From the NCBI GenBank assembly GCA_019914945.1, contig CM034101.1:6645188-6709187 (forward strand): a stretch of 64,000 nucleotides of DNA. The letters are read 5' to 3'. Positions 40,001 through 48,694 of the stretch are shown one piece after another; the first letter of the stretch is position 1, and every line of letters begins with the position of its first letter. The DNA is from Typha latifolia (lineage: Eukaryota > Streptophyta > Magnoliopsida > Poales > Typhaceae). Both the position numbers and the translations under genes were made by a program. The notes beneath the pieces are model-generated. The model was not told the DNA's origin. It worked only from the letters and a program-made list of their open reading frames with translations, and ran no database searches.

Positions 40001-41274
40001 TACGAGAGCTATATGTCCTACATCACATTCTTCTCCTAGAATTTCTAACAGCCTCAACCATCCAACCCAACATCTCCAGCTTACCGATATTCAACCTAAG
40101 CATATGTCCACCTAGTGGTCCAGTAGTTTGGTTCATAAAGCATTTTTGGTCTTATAATAGTCCTATACAATTTATGTTTAGTGCAATAAGTATAAAATGA
40201 TAATACAACTTGCTAGATGCATTTCTGCAATTTGGGCATCTTGCTATAATTCTATATGCAATATCATTATAAATAGCTCTCCCTTTACATCCAAGATAAT
40301 GACAATACTCTCTTTAGGTACATCTTGCTATCAAAAATAGTTTATTTTCCACTTTGATGCCTCAATTCACAAAACCTGTTCTTCATATACTTTGTATCAA
40401 GGAAACAAGAACAATTCCATACTCTCGCTGTATCCATATTGGATACCGCATCAAATACTTGATACGATATTTGTTGAATTTTTTTTGGATTCATATAGGA
40501 TACTTCCTTAAAGTATCCCTAACAATTTCCAGATATCCCAGCAAGCATCACCCAAAATTTATCAAACAATAGTACAGAGGAAGGGCGATAACGTAAATTT
40601 TCTTCAACATTTATCCTGACATGTAGGTGCTAATTTAAACTTTCTCCCAGCAAATCAACCTAGAAAATTATTAAATCTAATCGTCTCCTTCCTTCAGAAT
40701 TGATTAACCACCAGGAACCAAAAGCCCCCTTCATTGTAACCAATCCTTTCTTCTCATTCCCATTAATTGATATCAAAAGTTTACCTTCCAATTCCTTCTA
40801 ACGTCTTACTTATCGTTACTCGTCTTTCTACCATCTCCTCATATTGCCTGTCGTGAACTCATTCAAGACTCTATCTTTACTTACCGAAACTAGCACTTCC
40901 CTAAATACCTTCCCTAATCCCCTTAAAATCAAGTCGAAATATTAAAAAAACGAAAAACCAATCTCCGTACTAATTTCGAATATAACAAAACCAAGGAAAC
41001 AATAGCGCTTTACCTCACCTAGGGTGATCTTAGGAGTAGGATCGGATCCTGCGGAGAGAGCCCTCTCCTCCGCTTCTTGGAGCACCTGCTTCATCATCGA
41101 CAACCGTGCCGAGACCTTCTTACCCCCATCGGCCGATTCCGACGCGGCGCACCGGACTCGACCGATTCCGACGTGAACTCGGACAAGCTTCGATGGAATC
41201 CGGACGCTTAGCCTCGGGAATGGGGAGAAGTGGCAGAGCTCTCGCAGAAGGAGATGGCTTCGGAGAGTCGCCAT
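28029..41274 (-). CDS. ICT1/ArfB-type peptidyl-tRNA hydrolase, organellar, seven exons
   Basis: Complete gene. Coding exons in order: 41274-41019, 38547-38488, 29113-29031, 28842-28778, 28688-28655, 28517-28447, 28119-28029. All introns are GT-AG and the phases join to 219 codons plus TGA. Residues 1 to about 45 (Arg/Ser/Leu-rich, few acids) look like an organelle transit peptide. Then come SMMKQVLQEAEERALSAG and the catalytic segment SGGPGGQNVNK, whose GGQ loop hydrolyses peptidyl-tRNA. The end is a basic tail, KKALSQKKAIRRNRDSWD, as in ICT1/ArfB proteins that rescue stalled ribosomes without a stop codon. There is no codon-recognition domain, unlike true release factors. Introns 1 and 2 are 2.5 and 9.4 kb; intron 2 holds several transposons. 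The likely Arabidopsis counterpart (from memory) is At1g62850. Plastid or mitochondrion cannot be decided here. Confidence 0.93.
29932..33680 (-). mobile_element. hAT transposon, intact ends and target-site duplication
   Basis: 13-base perfect terminal inverted repeats CAAGGTTCCCAGT (29932-29944) and ACTGGGAACCTTG (33668-33680) are flanked by an exact 8-base duplication GTAATGAC (29924-29931 and 33681-33688), the hAT hallmark. Both subterminal regions are rich in GATCGG/CCGATC motifs, expected as transposase binding sites. The 3749-base element encodes a broken transposase on the minus strand. It lies in intron 2 of the ICT1-like gene, in the same orientation as the host gene. Confidence 0.93.
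30162..33060 (-). pseudogene. hAT transposase, broken
   Basis: In order on the minus strand: a BED zinc finger (about 33060-32880; GWQHCSTIVQDKRRVKCNWC, then the HxxxC part in SRLKEHLAERQGNVAACTQ); a DUF659-type core (about 32480-32050, then open at 32053-31472 with CAAHCIDMMLDDI and TRFATHFLALKSI); and the hAT dimerisation region (about 31090-30800; TPAEWWSIYGWEETPNL, KILSQTMSSS, TFSLIHTKTRNRLTMERLKK). An acidic, tyrosine-rich tail ends at TAA near 30162. Stops (for example one between KREVI and HRIGW) and frameshifts make it inactive. An intron may lie near 31100-31430. Confidence 0.85.
33812..34798 (+). mobile_element. Non-autonomous hAT derivative
   Basis: It is bounded by CAAGGTTC and AAACCTTG and flanked by an exact 8-base duplication AATTTAAC (33804-33811 and 34799-34806). 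Its left end is the reverse complement of the right end of the 29932-33680 element (the 'atcaattattgatgtccc' block and the following C/T-rich tract). Its right part is the reverse complement of that element's left end ('ttttagaaatttttctgtat', 'gatcccgatcccaat'). It is therefore an internally deleted relative in the opposite orientation, 131 bases away. It carries a nested MITE at 34275-34688. Confidence 0.85.
34275..34688. mobile_element. MITE with long inverted ends, nested in the hAT derivative
   Basis: The 18-base perfect termini are AAATTTATATATAACACC (34275-34292) and its inverse (34671-34688). The inverted similarity continues inward in imperfect form ('gtttacaccctacattttcactattt' opposite 'aatagtaaaaatataggatgtaaac'), so a transcript could fold into a long hairpin. 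It has no coding capacity. Confidence 0.7.
34807..36779. other. Intron 2 sequence, no gene recognised
   Basis: AT-rich intron DNA of the ICT1-like gene. A 42-base tandem duplication starts at 35039 and 35081 (CTCAAAGGTATGTT...CCCTATGG). Frames at 36373-36693 have no recognisable features. Confidence 0.4.
36780..37175 (+). mobile_element. MITE, family of three copies (copy 3)
   Basis: The left end GCCTCGTTTACTTTAAGAA and the right end (reverse CCTCCATTCACTTTAGGAA) form an imperfect inverted repeat with TAA on both sides. The interior carries the family blocks 'gaaataagagtgtaataatt', 'aaattagtaattgaat' and 'tattctagaataag'. It lies in intron 2 of the ICT1-like gene. Confidence 0.6.
37176..38487. 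other. Intron 2 sequence, 5' part
   Basis: No gene or repeat recognised. 37860-38200 is less AT-rich and resembles decayed transposon DNA but could not be assigned. Confidence 0.35.
38548..41018 (-). other. Intron 1 of the ICT1-like gene
   Basis: Donor CTAG|GTGAGG at 41018; acceptor TTTACAG|ATCATG ending at 38548. It holds a 59-base tandem duplication at 38654-38771 (starts CCAATGTACTTCA), which also covers the last part of this coordinate range. Frames at 39173-39472 and 39710-40200 have no recognised homology. Confidence 0.6.
38654..38771. repeat. 59-base tandem duplication
   Basis: Units start at 38654 and 38713 with CCAATGTACTTCA and end CTCTTGGCAT. They differ at a few positions. Located in intron 1 of the ICT1-like gene, about 100 bases upstream of exon 2. 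Confidence 0.85.
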
Positions 41275-41460
41275 TAATTTTGTGGAGAAGATGCTCTCGC
41301 AGCTTATGGATGTCCGCGCGAGAGAAGTGGTGAGGACTGAGAGGGAAAGAGACGGATCGAGTTTGAGCGGAGCGAGTTATGTTGGCTTAGACGTTAACGG
41401 ACTAGGCTGTTGCTGGGCCGGGCCTTGAAAAGTAAACCCAAGCCCAAACAGCCCCCTCCC
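41275..41460 (-). promoter_or_regulatory. Leader and promoter of the ICT1-like gene, site II motifs
   Basis: Immediately upstream of the ATG is a C/T-rich leader (CTCTTTCCCTCTCAGTCC, 41328-41352). About 140 bases upstream, TGGGCC (41416) on the plus strand and TGGGCTTGGG on the minus strand (41431-41445) form a cluster of site II (TGGGCY) elements. Such clusters are common in plant promoters of genes for mitochondrial, ribosomal and other housekeeping proteins and fit an organellar translation factor. No clear TATA box. Confidence 0.5.
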
Positions 41461-41559
41461 CGCCGGCCTGGCTCCCCCTCCCCTTGTCTTCTTCTTCGTC
41501 TTTCTCTTCTTCTTCATATTCTTCGGTCGTCTTCTTCCTCCGATGCAATAGTGCTGGGC

Positions 41560-42588
41560 TCAGCCTGAAAATTTTCCCTCATTTCCTTTTCTTTTATTAT
41601 TTCTTTTATTTTATTTAGTTTAATTATTTTTAGATTATTTACTTACAAACATAATTATTAGCTAAATATGATTATAGTTATAAGCATTTACACACAAATA
41701 TATCTATAGGTTATATATTTTTATTAGATTAATATGCATAGCTTTGTTAATTATAATCATATTCATATATACCCTTGTTCATATTTAGTTATATATCTTT
41801 ATGTATTTCTAGCTACTTATATAGAATAGTATGTTTATGTATTTGTTATGATTAAGAAAAAATTATTTTATATGACCGAGAGATGCGTTCACAAATACGT
41901 TCGAACGCGGGTGCTGCATTCACACAGACAAAGAGCTGCGTTTACAAATGCGTTCGAACGTGGGTATTGCGTTCACACAGACTGAGAGCTGCATTCACAA
42001 ACGCGTTCGAACGCGAATACATGCGTTCGAATGCGAGTACATGCGTTCACACAGACCGAGAACAGTGTTCACAAACGCGTTCGAACGCAACATGAAGAAT
42101 TTAAGCTGTCGCATTCGAACGCACTTGAGCCCATTCGAACGCACCTGAGATCAAGTCAGGCCATTCGAACGCACCCGGGCCACGTTCGAACGCACCAACG
42201 AAGTTTGAAAATCTTGAACTTTCGTGAGTTCGGATAAGAGTTGGATTTGGTTCTATCTTGGAGATCATATATAATGATTGTGATGCCCTAACTTTAGGGT
42301 AGTTGAAGAAGCATTATTGAAGGGAATTTCTTGAGGCTACATCAGTTCTGTGATGCCTTAACTTTAATGTTGTTTTGTGAGTGAGTCTTGCAACTACTAC
42401 TATCATAGTGATTAGTTTTGATTCGAGTTTGGATCCGTGGTTTTTTTTTCCGTTTAAGTTTTTCCACGTTAAAATCTTGGCGTTCATCTCTGCTTTCGTT
42501 TTTAATATTTCTTCGGATTTTTATTTAAGCGAACTAGTGATATCATTGCCTAGTATTTAGATACATACTTGTGTCTATGGGTTTTTCA
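41560..42588 (+). mobile_element. LTR of a Ty1/copia element
   Basis: It ends in CA at 42587-42588, directly before a tRNA-Met-type primer binding site. The left end is not clear; I place it between 41560 and 41880. It carries a 53-base tandem repeat and five perfect CGTTCGAACG palindromes at 41898-42192. Confidence 0.5.
41885..42090 (+). repeat. 53-base tandem repeat carrying CGTTCGAACG palindromes
   Basis: Units begin GCGTTCACAAAT or close variants at 41885, 41938, 41991 and 42064. The first two are exactly 53 bases, the third has an extra copy of about 20 bases ('gcgttcgaatgcgagtacat'), and the fourth is partial. Each has TTCGAACG near its start and 'ttcacacagac' near its end. Perfect palindromes sit at 41898, 41951, 42004 and 42078. 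Confidence 0.85.
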
Positions 42589-42590
42589 AT

Positions 42591-42602
42591 TGGTATCAGA
42601 GC
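42591..42602 (+). promoter_or_regulatory. Primer binding site of the copia element
   Basis: TGGTATCAGAGC, complementary to the 3' end of plant initiator tRNA-Met, three bases after the LTR end. Confidence 0.75.
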
Positions 42603-42654
42603 AGGTTCTCTCACCCTTTGAGAGAGATCAGATAGGCATGGATTTCATAGAGAT

Positions 42655-43080
42655 TGACCATCGTCTATTAGACCTCCTATTCTAGATGGATCAAATTATG
42701 GATATTGGAAAGCTAGGATGAGAGCTTACTTGAAGACTATAGATGAACGAGTATGGTTTGCCGTTGTGAATGGTTAGAGTCCACCAATGTACATGGTGAA
42801 TAAAAAACTTATTGAGAAACCGATTGAGTCATGGTATAGGGCAGACTATGAAAAAGTCGGCTGGAATAGCAAAGCAATAAATGTAATTTTTAGTTGTGTT
42901 TCCTCGAAAAAATTTAGAAGAATTTCTACTTGTGAGATAGCAAAAGAAGCCTAGATGATCTTAGAAATTACTCACGAAGGAACTATGGCTGTAAAACTTT
43001 CAAAACTTCAGATGTTGACTAATAGTTTTGAAACTCTACGTATGGAGGAGAATGAGACATTTGAATGCAGATTAACTTAC
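42655..43080 (+). pseudogene. Ty1/copia gag fragment
   Basis: The frame reads PPILDGSNYGYWKARMRAYL, KTIDERVWFAVVNG, then after a stop ESWYRADYEKVGWNSKAINV and MLTNSFETLRMEENETFE. This is the order of a plant copia gag N-terminal domain (UBN2/DUF4219 type). At least two stops interrupt it. Similarity ends abruptly near 43080, where family A LTR sequence begins, so protease, integrase and reverse transcriptase are lost. Confidence 0.75.
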
Positions 43081-43402
43081 CCCCGGCGAGAAACTTGGTA
43101 GCTACTAGCTAGTAGGGCGATAGCCCCTTTTTTTAGTTTCATGTTTTATTCTGAACTTGTAATCAGGGATCTATATTCTCATTTTGTAGCTACTTTCATC
43201 ATGTACTCTTGTCTGTGACGTTTACCCTTCTATTGTATTATGAATGGATTTACTGTGGCGTAGAGGCATTTCTCTGTTGTTCTACTTAAATTATTTGGAT
43301 TCCTTATTTTGATGGCGTGTTGTTGAGCTTCTAAATCCCCATGTGACCCTCACGTGAGGGATAAGCCCTATGAGAGCCACGTGGTGGTATTCGAGTGTTA
43401 TA
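43081..43402 (+). mobile_element. Family A LTR, 3' terminal fragment
   Basis: It shares with 51780-52145 the block 'gatggcgtgttgttgagcttctaaatcc...cacatg', ending in the 'acgtggtggtattcg' region. It aligns with the end of the 57489-60151 LTR. The 5' part of the LTR is missing here. Confidence 0.45.
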
Positions 43403-44000
43403 GATAATTTGTTTAATACAGGTTGGATTATCTGTACTCGTGTATTAGTTATTTTAGTTGTACCTTAATAATTTATCGTGACACGTGTGGGCACTGCTAG
43501 ATTATGTAATAGTCTAGATTGATTTTTATGGATTTGGGTATTAACCTGTTAATATGTTTATTTGGTTGATAGTGTGATTTATCTTTAAGATAGATTATGC
43601 GAGCACAAGTGTTTCTGGTGTATGGTGGCCCTGTTTGGCATGTCGTGTGCGCCATACGTGCCGGGTGGGTGCATGGGCGTGCACATACCCGTTTCGGGCA
43701 GGGGCATTATAGTATTAGACGATGATTTGTATAATACAAGTAGAATTATATTGTACTCATATATGAGTTGTTTTAATTATATCTTGATGGTTTATTGTAG
43801 CTTGTGTGAGTCTTGTTAGATTATATAGTGGTCTCGTATATATTATTGTAGACTTATATATTCTTACGTTAATGTGTTTATTTGGATTGTGGCATGATTT
43901 ATCTCTAAGATAGATTATGTGAGCACATATGTATGCATCGCGCTTGCCGTGTGGGTGCATGGGCTAACACGTGCCTATCGAGTAATGACGCATCCATGGG
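43403..44000 (+). repeat. 318-base tandem duplication
   Basis: Unit 1 is 43403-43720 and unit 2 starts at 43721. Shared landmarks in order: 'gat-atttgt-taataca', 'ttattttag/ttgttttaat', 'gtgtttatttgg', 'tgatttatct-taagatagattatg-gagcaca', 'gtgggtgcatgggc'. The copies are clearly diverged, so the duplication is old. No open frame is shared. Confidence 0.7.
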
Positions 44001-44170
44001 CACCCGAATGCATCTGCAATCAAGTAGAAGGTCATCTCGGCCCTCCAAGTCGAGATAGCTATTTAAATCGTCTTTGATTTCTTACAACAACTCTCTAACA
44101 CATGGGTCAGCAAAACTTGCCCTCCTCGGCTCCTCTAGAAAGGGAAAGGATGGCATGGAAATGGTTGCAA

Positions 44171-44600
44171 CGTAACAACCCCAACCTAAAAAATAGGTGG
44201 GGATAGGGGCCTCACCCGTCCCTTCTTCCCTCCCCATACTTGGCCTAACAAATGAGTTACTTTGTTAGGCTAGGGGGGAGAGGGAGGGGGACAGGCTTAG
44301 CACCCCCCAAGCACACCACCATTAGAGTGTGCACAGGGTGGACCTCAAGCAATGGCCACCTCCCTTCCTCTCTCTCTCTCCCCTTTATTTTTTCCCCTCC
44401 CATCAATTCACTCACCTCGCCCTCCTTCTCTTTCCACTATTCCCCTCTCCATTTGATTGTCGCTGTGGTAGTTGCTATCATGGTCGGGCCAACAAAGTTG
44501 CAGATTTGTGGGTGGAGGCAGAGATTCCTAGGTATAGGATGGAGGTGATGATGAAGTGGAGGACAAGTAGTTGATAGAGGTGGCTCAGCAATAGATGATG
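44171..44600 (+). mobile_element. Family A LTR, 5' fragment
   Basis: It starts CGTAACAACCCCAACC, matching TGTAACACCCCAATT of the 57489 copy. A GC-rich leader and a C/T-rich tract (44370-44460) follow, as in that copy. It is cut off where the minus-strand gypsy derivative begins. Confidence 0.45.
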
Positions 44601-45339
44601 GTGGTGATGGTTTGCAGATGTGATAAATGGTTGAAGGCTATGATTAGCCTATAACTGTGGTAAAAACTGTACGGGAGGTAGAGATGGTTAAGATAAAGAG
44701 ACAAAGGGAGAGAAGCAGGCTTGCCCTACGGGACTAGGGGTATCAGCGAAAAAGAGAGATTAGAAGCTAGACGAGACTGTGCCAATGGAAGAGGTAGCAT
44801 TGGTTGGTGAAGAGGGAGGAGGGAGATGTAGAGGCTGATGGCCTAGTTGAGAGAGATGCTAGGGCAAAAGCCAATTAATCTTTCATTCCAAGCATGCCTA
44901 AGATACAAGCCATAGGGCCCTATTTATAGAGATTAAATCAAAATGTCTAAAACAAATTAATTAAACTAGTCTTCCTTATCTTCTTGGATTGACCTTTTAT
45001 TTTGCGCAAACAGATTCCGAATCTGGAGAAGTCAGGAATAGCAAATTTGTAGATCTAGAGGTTGACGATCTTATCCAACTAGTTTAATATTATTCTGATA
45101 TCTGTAGAATATTTTGTGAAATTTTTTTTAAAATTGCATAGAGTTAGATTTAGCTAATTAAATAAAATCCTAACATAGTAAAACTTTGACTAAACTACAT
45201 AAGAAAAATAAATAAGATAACTAGACTTTATCTATCAAGCCCACTATCTTTTGAGGTGATCCAATCTAGTTTGAATCACATTATTCCACCACGCTTCCGT
45301 TCACGTTGTCCTCAAGGTGAGAAGTAGTCATTGTCTATG

Positions 45340-46190
45340 AAAAGTTGTCTCTTTAATAATCTTGAAATTACCTTCATGATGTTTTAGTGTGGTTTTCTTT
45401 GTGGCCAGCATCTGGTCTGAGGAAGACATGCTCTGATACCAATGCAATGTCGTTCCTTGGAGGTGAAAGCTTGCCATCTGGACCTTTGCGTCCTCCGCTT
45501 TCCCTTGATAATCAAAGTATTGTTCAACTTGAAACACTCAATCTGTTGGATCACCGTCTTGGAATTTTGGAAAGTCCAAGCGTATGGTTCTCCCTTAGAT
45601 AGCATTGTCGGGTTCACGAAAGATCCTTGGTTTCAGTCTAAATTGTTGCACTTTTGATCTCCTTCTCTAAATCCTCGAGCTTGCCCATCACCATCTCTGA
45701 AGGGATCAACATTATCCTCTAAGTACCAATCCTCTTCATCGACGAAGCGCACCTATGCCGCATGCCTCTCGGGTTCCACCACTACCGGTCTTGGGTTGTA
45801 TATCGGAGGTGGGGGATGATGTGTAGGAATAGATAAAAGAGGATCATTGATATTAGCATATCGTACCTAGACCTATGGGGTATCAGTTCGGTGCAGTCCC
45901 ACCGCTGGTCCTTCTCGAGGTACTGATCTTCGTCGAGGAGATGATGAAGCCAATCGGTTTATGACATATTCCTTCAAAGTATTATGCTCATTCTGCATTG
46001 CATTCACTCTTTATAGTAATATTTGGAACATGCCTCTAAGTTCCTCCGCCAAGCCTATGTTCACACTCATGAACGTTGGTTCACTCGGTCCTGCTGTGGC
46101 TGCCACAAAAGAATCGGCCTCATAGGTAGGGTTATCATTGATTGAGTCTTCCCTTGTCAGTATGATCTCCATTGATCTCCTTGTTGATGC
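45340..46190 (-). pseudogene. Ty3/gypsy gag remnant
   Basis: The minus strand gives KEYVINRLASSSPRRRSVPR, a WYLEDNVDPFRDGDGQARGF-like linker, then LDFPKFQDGDPT and VFQVEQYFDYQGKAEDAKVQ MASFHLQGTTLHWYQSM. These are the retrotransposon gag landmarks ('F-x-G-x-D-P-x-x-W', 'QVEQYF', 'A-S-F-H-L-x-G-x-A-x-x-W-Y'). Stops and shifts break it. After the gag core the sequence jumps to the extreme end of pol. Confidence 0.7.
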
Positions 46191-46234
46191 CATCTTTCTT
46201 GTTTCCACTATTAATGGAGGTCCGAGGTTAACCG

Positions 46235-46247
46235 GGCTTTGATACCA
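46235..46247 (-). promoter_or_regulatory. Primer binding site of the gypsy derivative
   Basis: TGGTATCAAAGCC on the minus strand, near-complementary to initiator tRNA-Met, adjoining the LTR end. Confidence 0.65.
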
Positions 46248-46990
46248 ATGATAGGTTACGGAACAATTCCTAGATATGAATTTATTGTAGGAAGTAGTTT
46301 GCACAATCGAGGGAAAATATTCACCAAATATTTTTCTATAGTCATAAAATTATAAAATCAATTGAAATTGATCCATAACTCCTTGATCTACATTTTTCGT
46401 ATTACACCCTTCACAGGTTCGAATTAAAACTACAACGAAAATACGATATAGTACGGATGGTGGTGGTGGTGATGGGTAGAGTGGATGTTAGGGTTATGAA
46501 TGATAATGGAGATGAGAGTGGTTGGTTAATGTTGTTTAAGGGATAAAAATAAAGGGAAAGAAGTGGTCGAGATCTCAAGAAAGAGGGAGGACTTGACAGA
46601 CGAGGGAGATTAGAAGTTAGGAGAGACCTTGCCAACGATAGAGATAGCTGGTTAGTGAAGAGGAAGGAAAGGAGATTAGAATAGAGAGACTAGAGAGAGG
46701 ATTGAGGAGGCAAGAAACCAATATTCATTAAGCATAATGATTTTGGCTACCATCCATACCTTTATAGAGGCTAGCCAATAAGCCAAAATAATAATTATTA
46801 ACCCTAATTCTAGTGGACTACCGCCGATCACGTTCGAACGCTCCCGATCGCGTTCGAACGCACAAAATGTATTCTCTATTTTTGCGAACCTGATGCAGGC
46901 ATTCGAACGCGGCGTTAGAACGTGCCCTATGTTTTTATGTGGTGCTAACGATTTAGTTCGAACCCGACCTACAAAAAATTTATTTTAATA

Positions 46991-48118
46991 AAAATAAATA
47001 ACTAATGCAATAAGAAAAGAATCTAATAAGGTGTATCACAATGAGTCCTCCTCCCTTGCTCTTTCTTTTTCTAATCGATGATGGCGTGGCACTTCAGGCG
47101 AAACGCATTCATCCTCCTTCCACCTTTTGCGGTCAAACGGCATAAGGTTGCCGACTTGGGTTCCCCTCCCCCTCGTGGGGTGCTGTCGGTATTTGGAGGA
47201 AGGGTCCCTTCCCCTCTAGTGCAGCACCCTAGCCGATTAGGCTAGGGACTGCTGCTCGGTGTGCACTTTGTTTGCGTGCTAGCCGGGCTTGGCCTAGCTC
47301 GAGCACGCCATGCTCTTGGGATAAGTTTGGCCCCGCCTATCAACCCAAGCCTTTTTAGTTTTGTTTTATCATTTTTGGACGAGGCAGGGTCTGAGCTTGA
47401 TTGTTTTCTCCTCTTATTATTATTGTTTTTAGTATTATTATTTTTTCCCTCTTTCACTACCCTTATAAATTGAGAAATTAGTGCTGACCTAGTAATTATG
47501 TGGCATAGCACCTTGGGACCAGCGCTCTCCCCTAAGCCGGCCGTGAGGACTAATTATCACTAGGATTTTAGCAAATCTATGCAAATGGTATATCAACTCT
47601 TGAATTATTGCTTGATGTGATAAGTGAAAATATGAGCATTTATGACATGCTAATTCATTTATCATAGTGAAACTTGTTTGATTAACATGCTGCTTGACAT
47701 AACTTTTATTAATTTAATTATGATGTGCATTCATCTAGATGATTAGATATCTATTTTTACGATTATGTTATGCTAGTCATGTTCGTCTTATTATGCCATT
47801 TGCACACATGCACAATCATAAAGAGGATGACATCTACATCTCGATGCCACCTAACACCTCTCCGGCTAGAGTTATGGGTGGAGGATATTTATAGTATATA
47901 ATACCTAGGATCCATGCCTGAGATCTTAGTCTATGGATCCCAAATAATTGGGCAATCGTTTTGCTAGGTGATGAATAATTTATTGTCGATTGGCGAGAGT
48001 CAAACCTTTTAGGATGTTTAAGCTAGAGAGTAAAGGTAGGATAACGTAGATCTAGTAGTACCCAATGACGCATTATAAGGGTGTCTGTGAGGGATGGCTC
48101 ATGAGTTGCTGCATTTTG
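46991..48118 (+). mobile_element. Family A-like LTR fragment, 5' and middle part
   Basis: The GC-rich block at 47050-47340, then AT-rich body, then 'ccggctagagttatgggtgg', 'gatctagtagtacccaatga-gca' and 'gggcatgg'-like blocks also seen at 59090-59160 and (inverted) 60-100 and 3530-3560. The family A sequence resumes at 51402 after the gag-only element, which therefore appears to be inserted within this LTR. Confidence 0.4.
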
Positions 48119-48672
48119 TGTTACAATCCAACTACATGGGTTAAATTGAGTCAAGTTAGTTAGTTAGCTTTATCTAATTGTGTGAATTTTAAATAAATCA
48201 GATAATCCACATGTAGATCTAATCTGCTAGATATTTTCACTCCTATAAATAGGAGTGGACATGTGTTGATAATTATCACTAAAGAAATCTGAGTTTAGCC
48301 AAGTTAATTTTTTCGTTGTTATCTTTTACCATAGCCGTTAGATTGTCTTTATTTTTTGAAGAGTAGATCATAGCCATAGAAGTATTTCGATCTTTCAAAC
48401 CCTAGCCACCTTCCTCCACCAACAACCAGCCCACTTTACAACAATCCACCACCACCCTCGACCATTCGCCACCCTTTGACGACCGCCACAACGTTGGATA
48501 TTTACTATTTTGCCCTACTTTGACATTCTTTTACTATTTCATTTATAACTTTTTATCTAGACGTCGGATTCTCATGAAACTAGATTCATTAGATCTCTAA
48601 CTTCTGAGGTTATCTCCATATAAATTTCATAATTTTCTTATGTTCATATCATTCCAGATTTGCCTTGTAATA
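48119..48672 (+). repeat. 5' LTR of the gag-only element
   Basis: About 554 bases, TG start. The palindromic core promoter at 48239-48256 is ACTCCTATAAATAGGAGT. The 'atagccgttagat' block and a C-rich leader with CCACC repeats follow. The match to the 3' LTR is clear throughout, with many substitutions. Confidence 0.75.
48239..48256 (+). promoter_or_regulatory. Palindromic TATA core of family B 5' LTR
   Basis: ACTCCTAT-AA-ATAGGAGT, an 8-base inverted repeat centred on the TATA box. The 3' LTR counterpart at 50973-50990 is a perfect 18-base palindrome. Confidence 0.6.
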
Positions 48673-48673
48673 T

Positions 48674-48686
48674 TGGTTTTAGAGCC
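48674..48686 (+). promoter_or_regulatory. Primer binding site of the gag-only element
   Basis: TGGTTTTAGAGCC, two mismatches from the tRNA-Met complement TGGTATCAGAGCC, one base after the LTR. Confidence 0.6.
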
Positions 48687-48694
48687 GACGTTCC

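Larger units (their letters stand above)
44600..46990 (-). mobile_element. Internally deleted Ty3/gypsy element
   Basis: Read on the minus strand: a family C-type LTR (about 46990-46262) with two CGTTCGAACG palindromes, a tRNA-Met primer site at 46247-46235, a gag region (46190-45340), the 3' end of pol (LEDNV-like end then purine-rich sequence near 45310-45280), and a second, more diverged LTR (about 45280-44600) with a TATA core at 44939-44931. Protease, reverse transcriptase and integrase are absent. Confidence 0.6.

Noticed and set aside
40354..40572. Frame in intron 1 of the ICT1-like gene
   Set aside because: Composed of 'atccatattggatac'-type imperfect repeats; no homology recognised and fully intronic.
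41898..42192. Evenly spaced palindromes resembling a CRISPR array
   Set aside because: Spacers are repeated too (53-base tandem units), the host is a plant, and the unit lies in a copia LTR.
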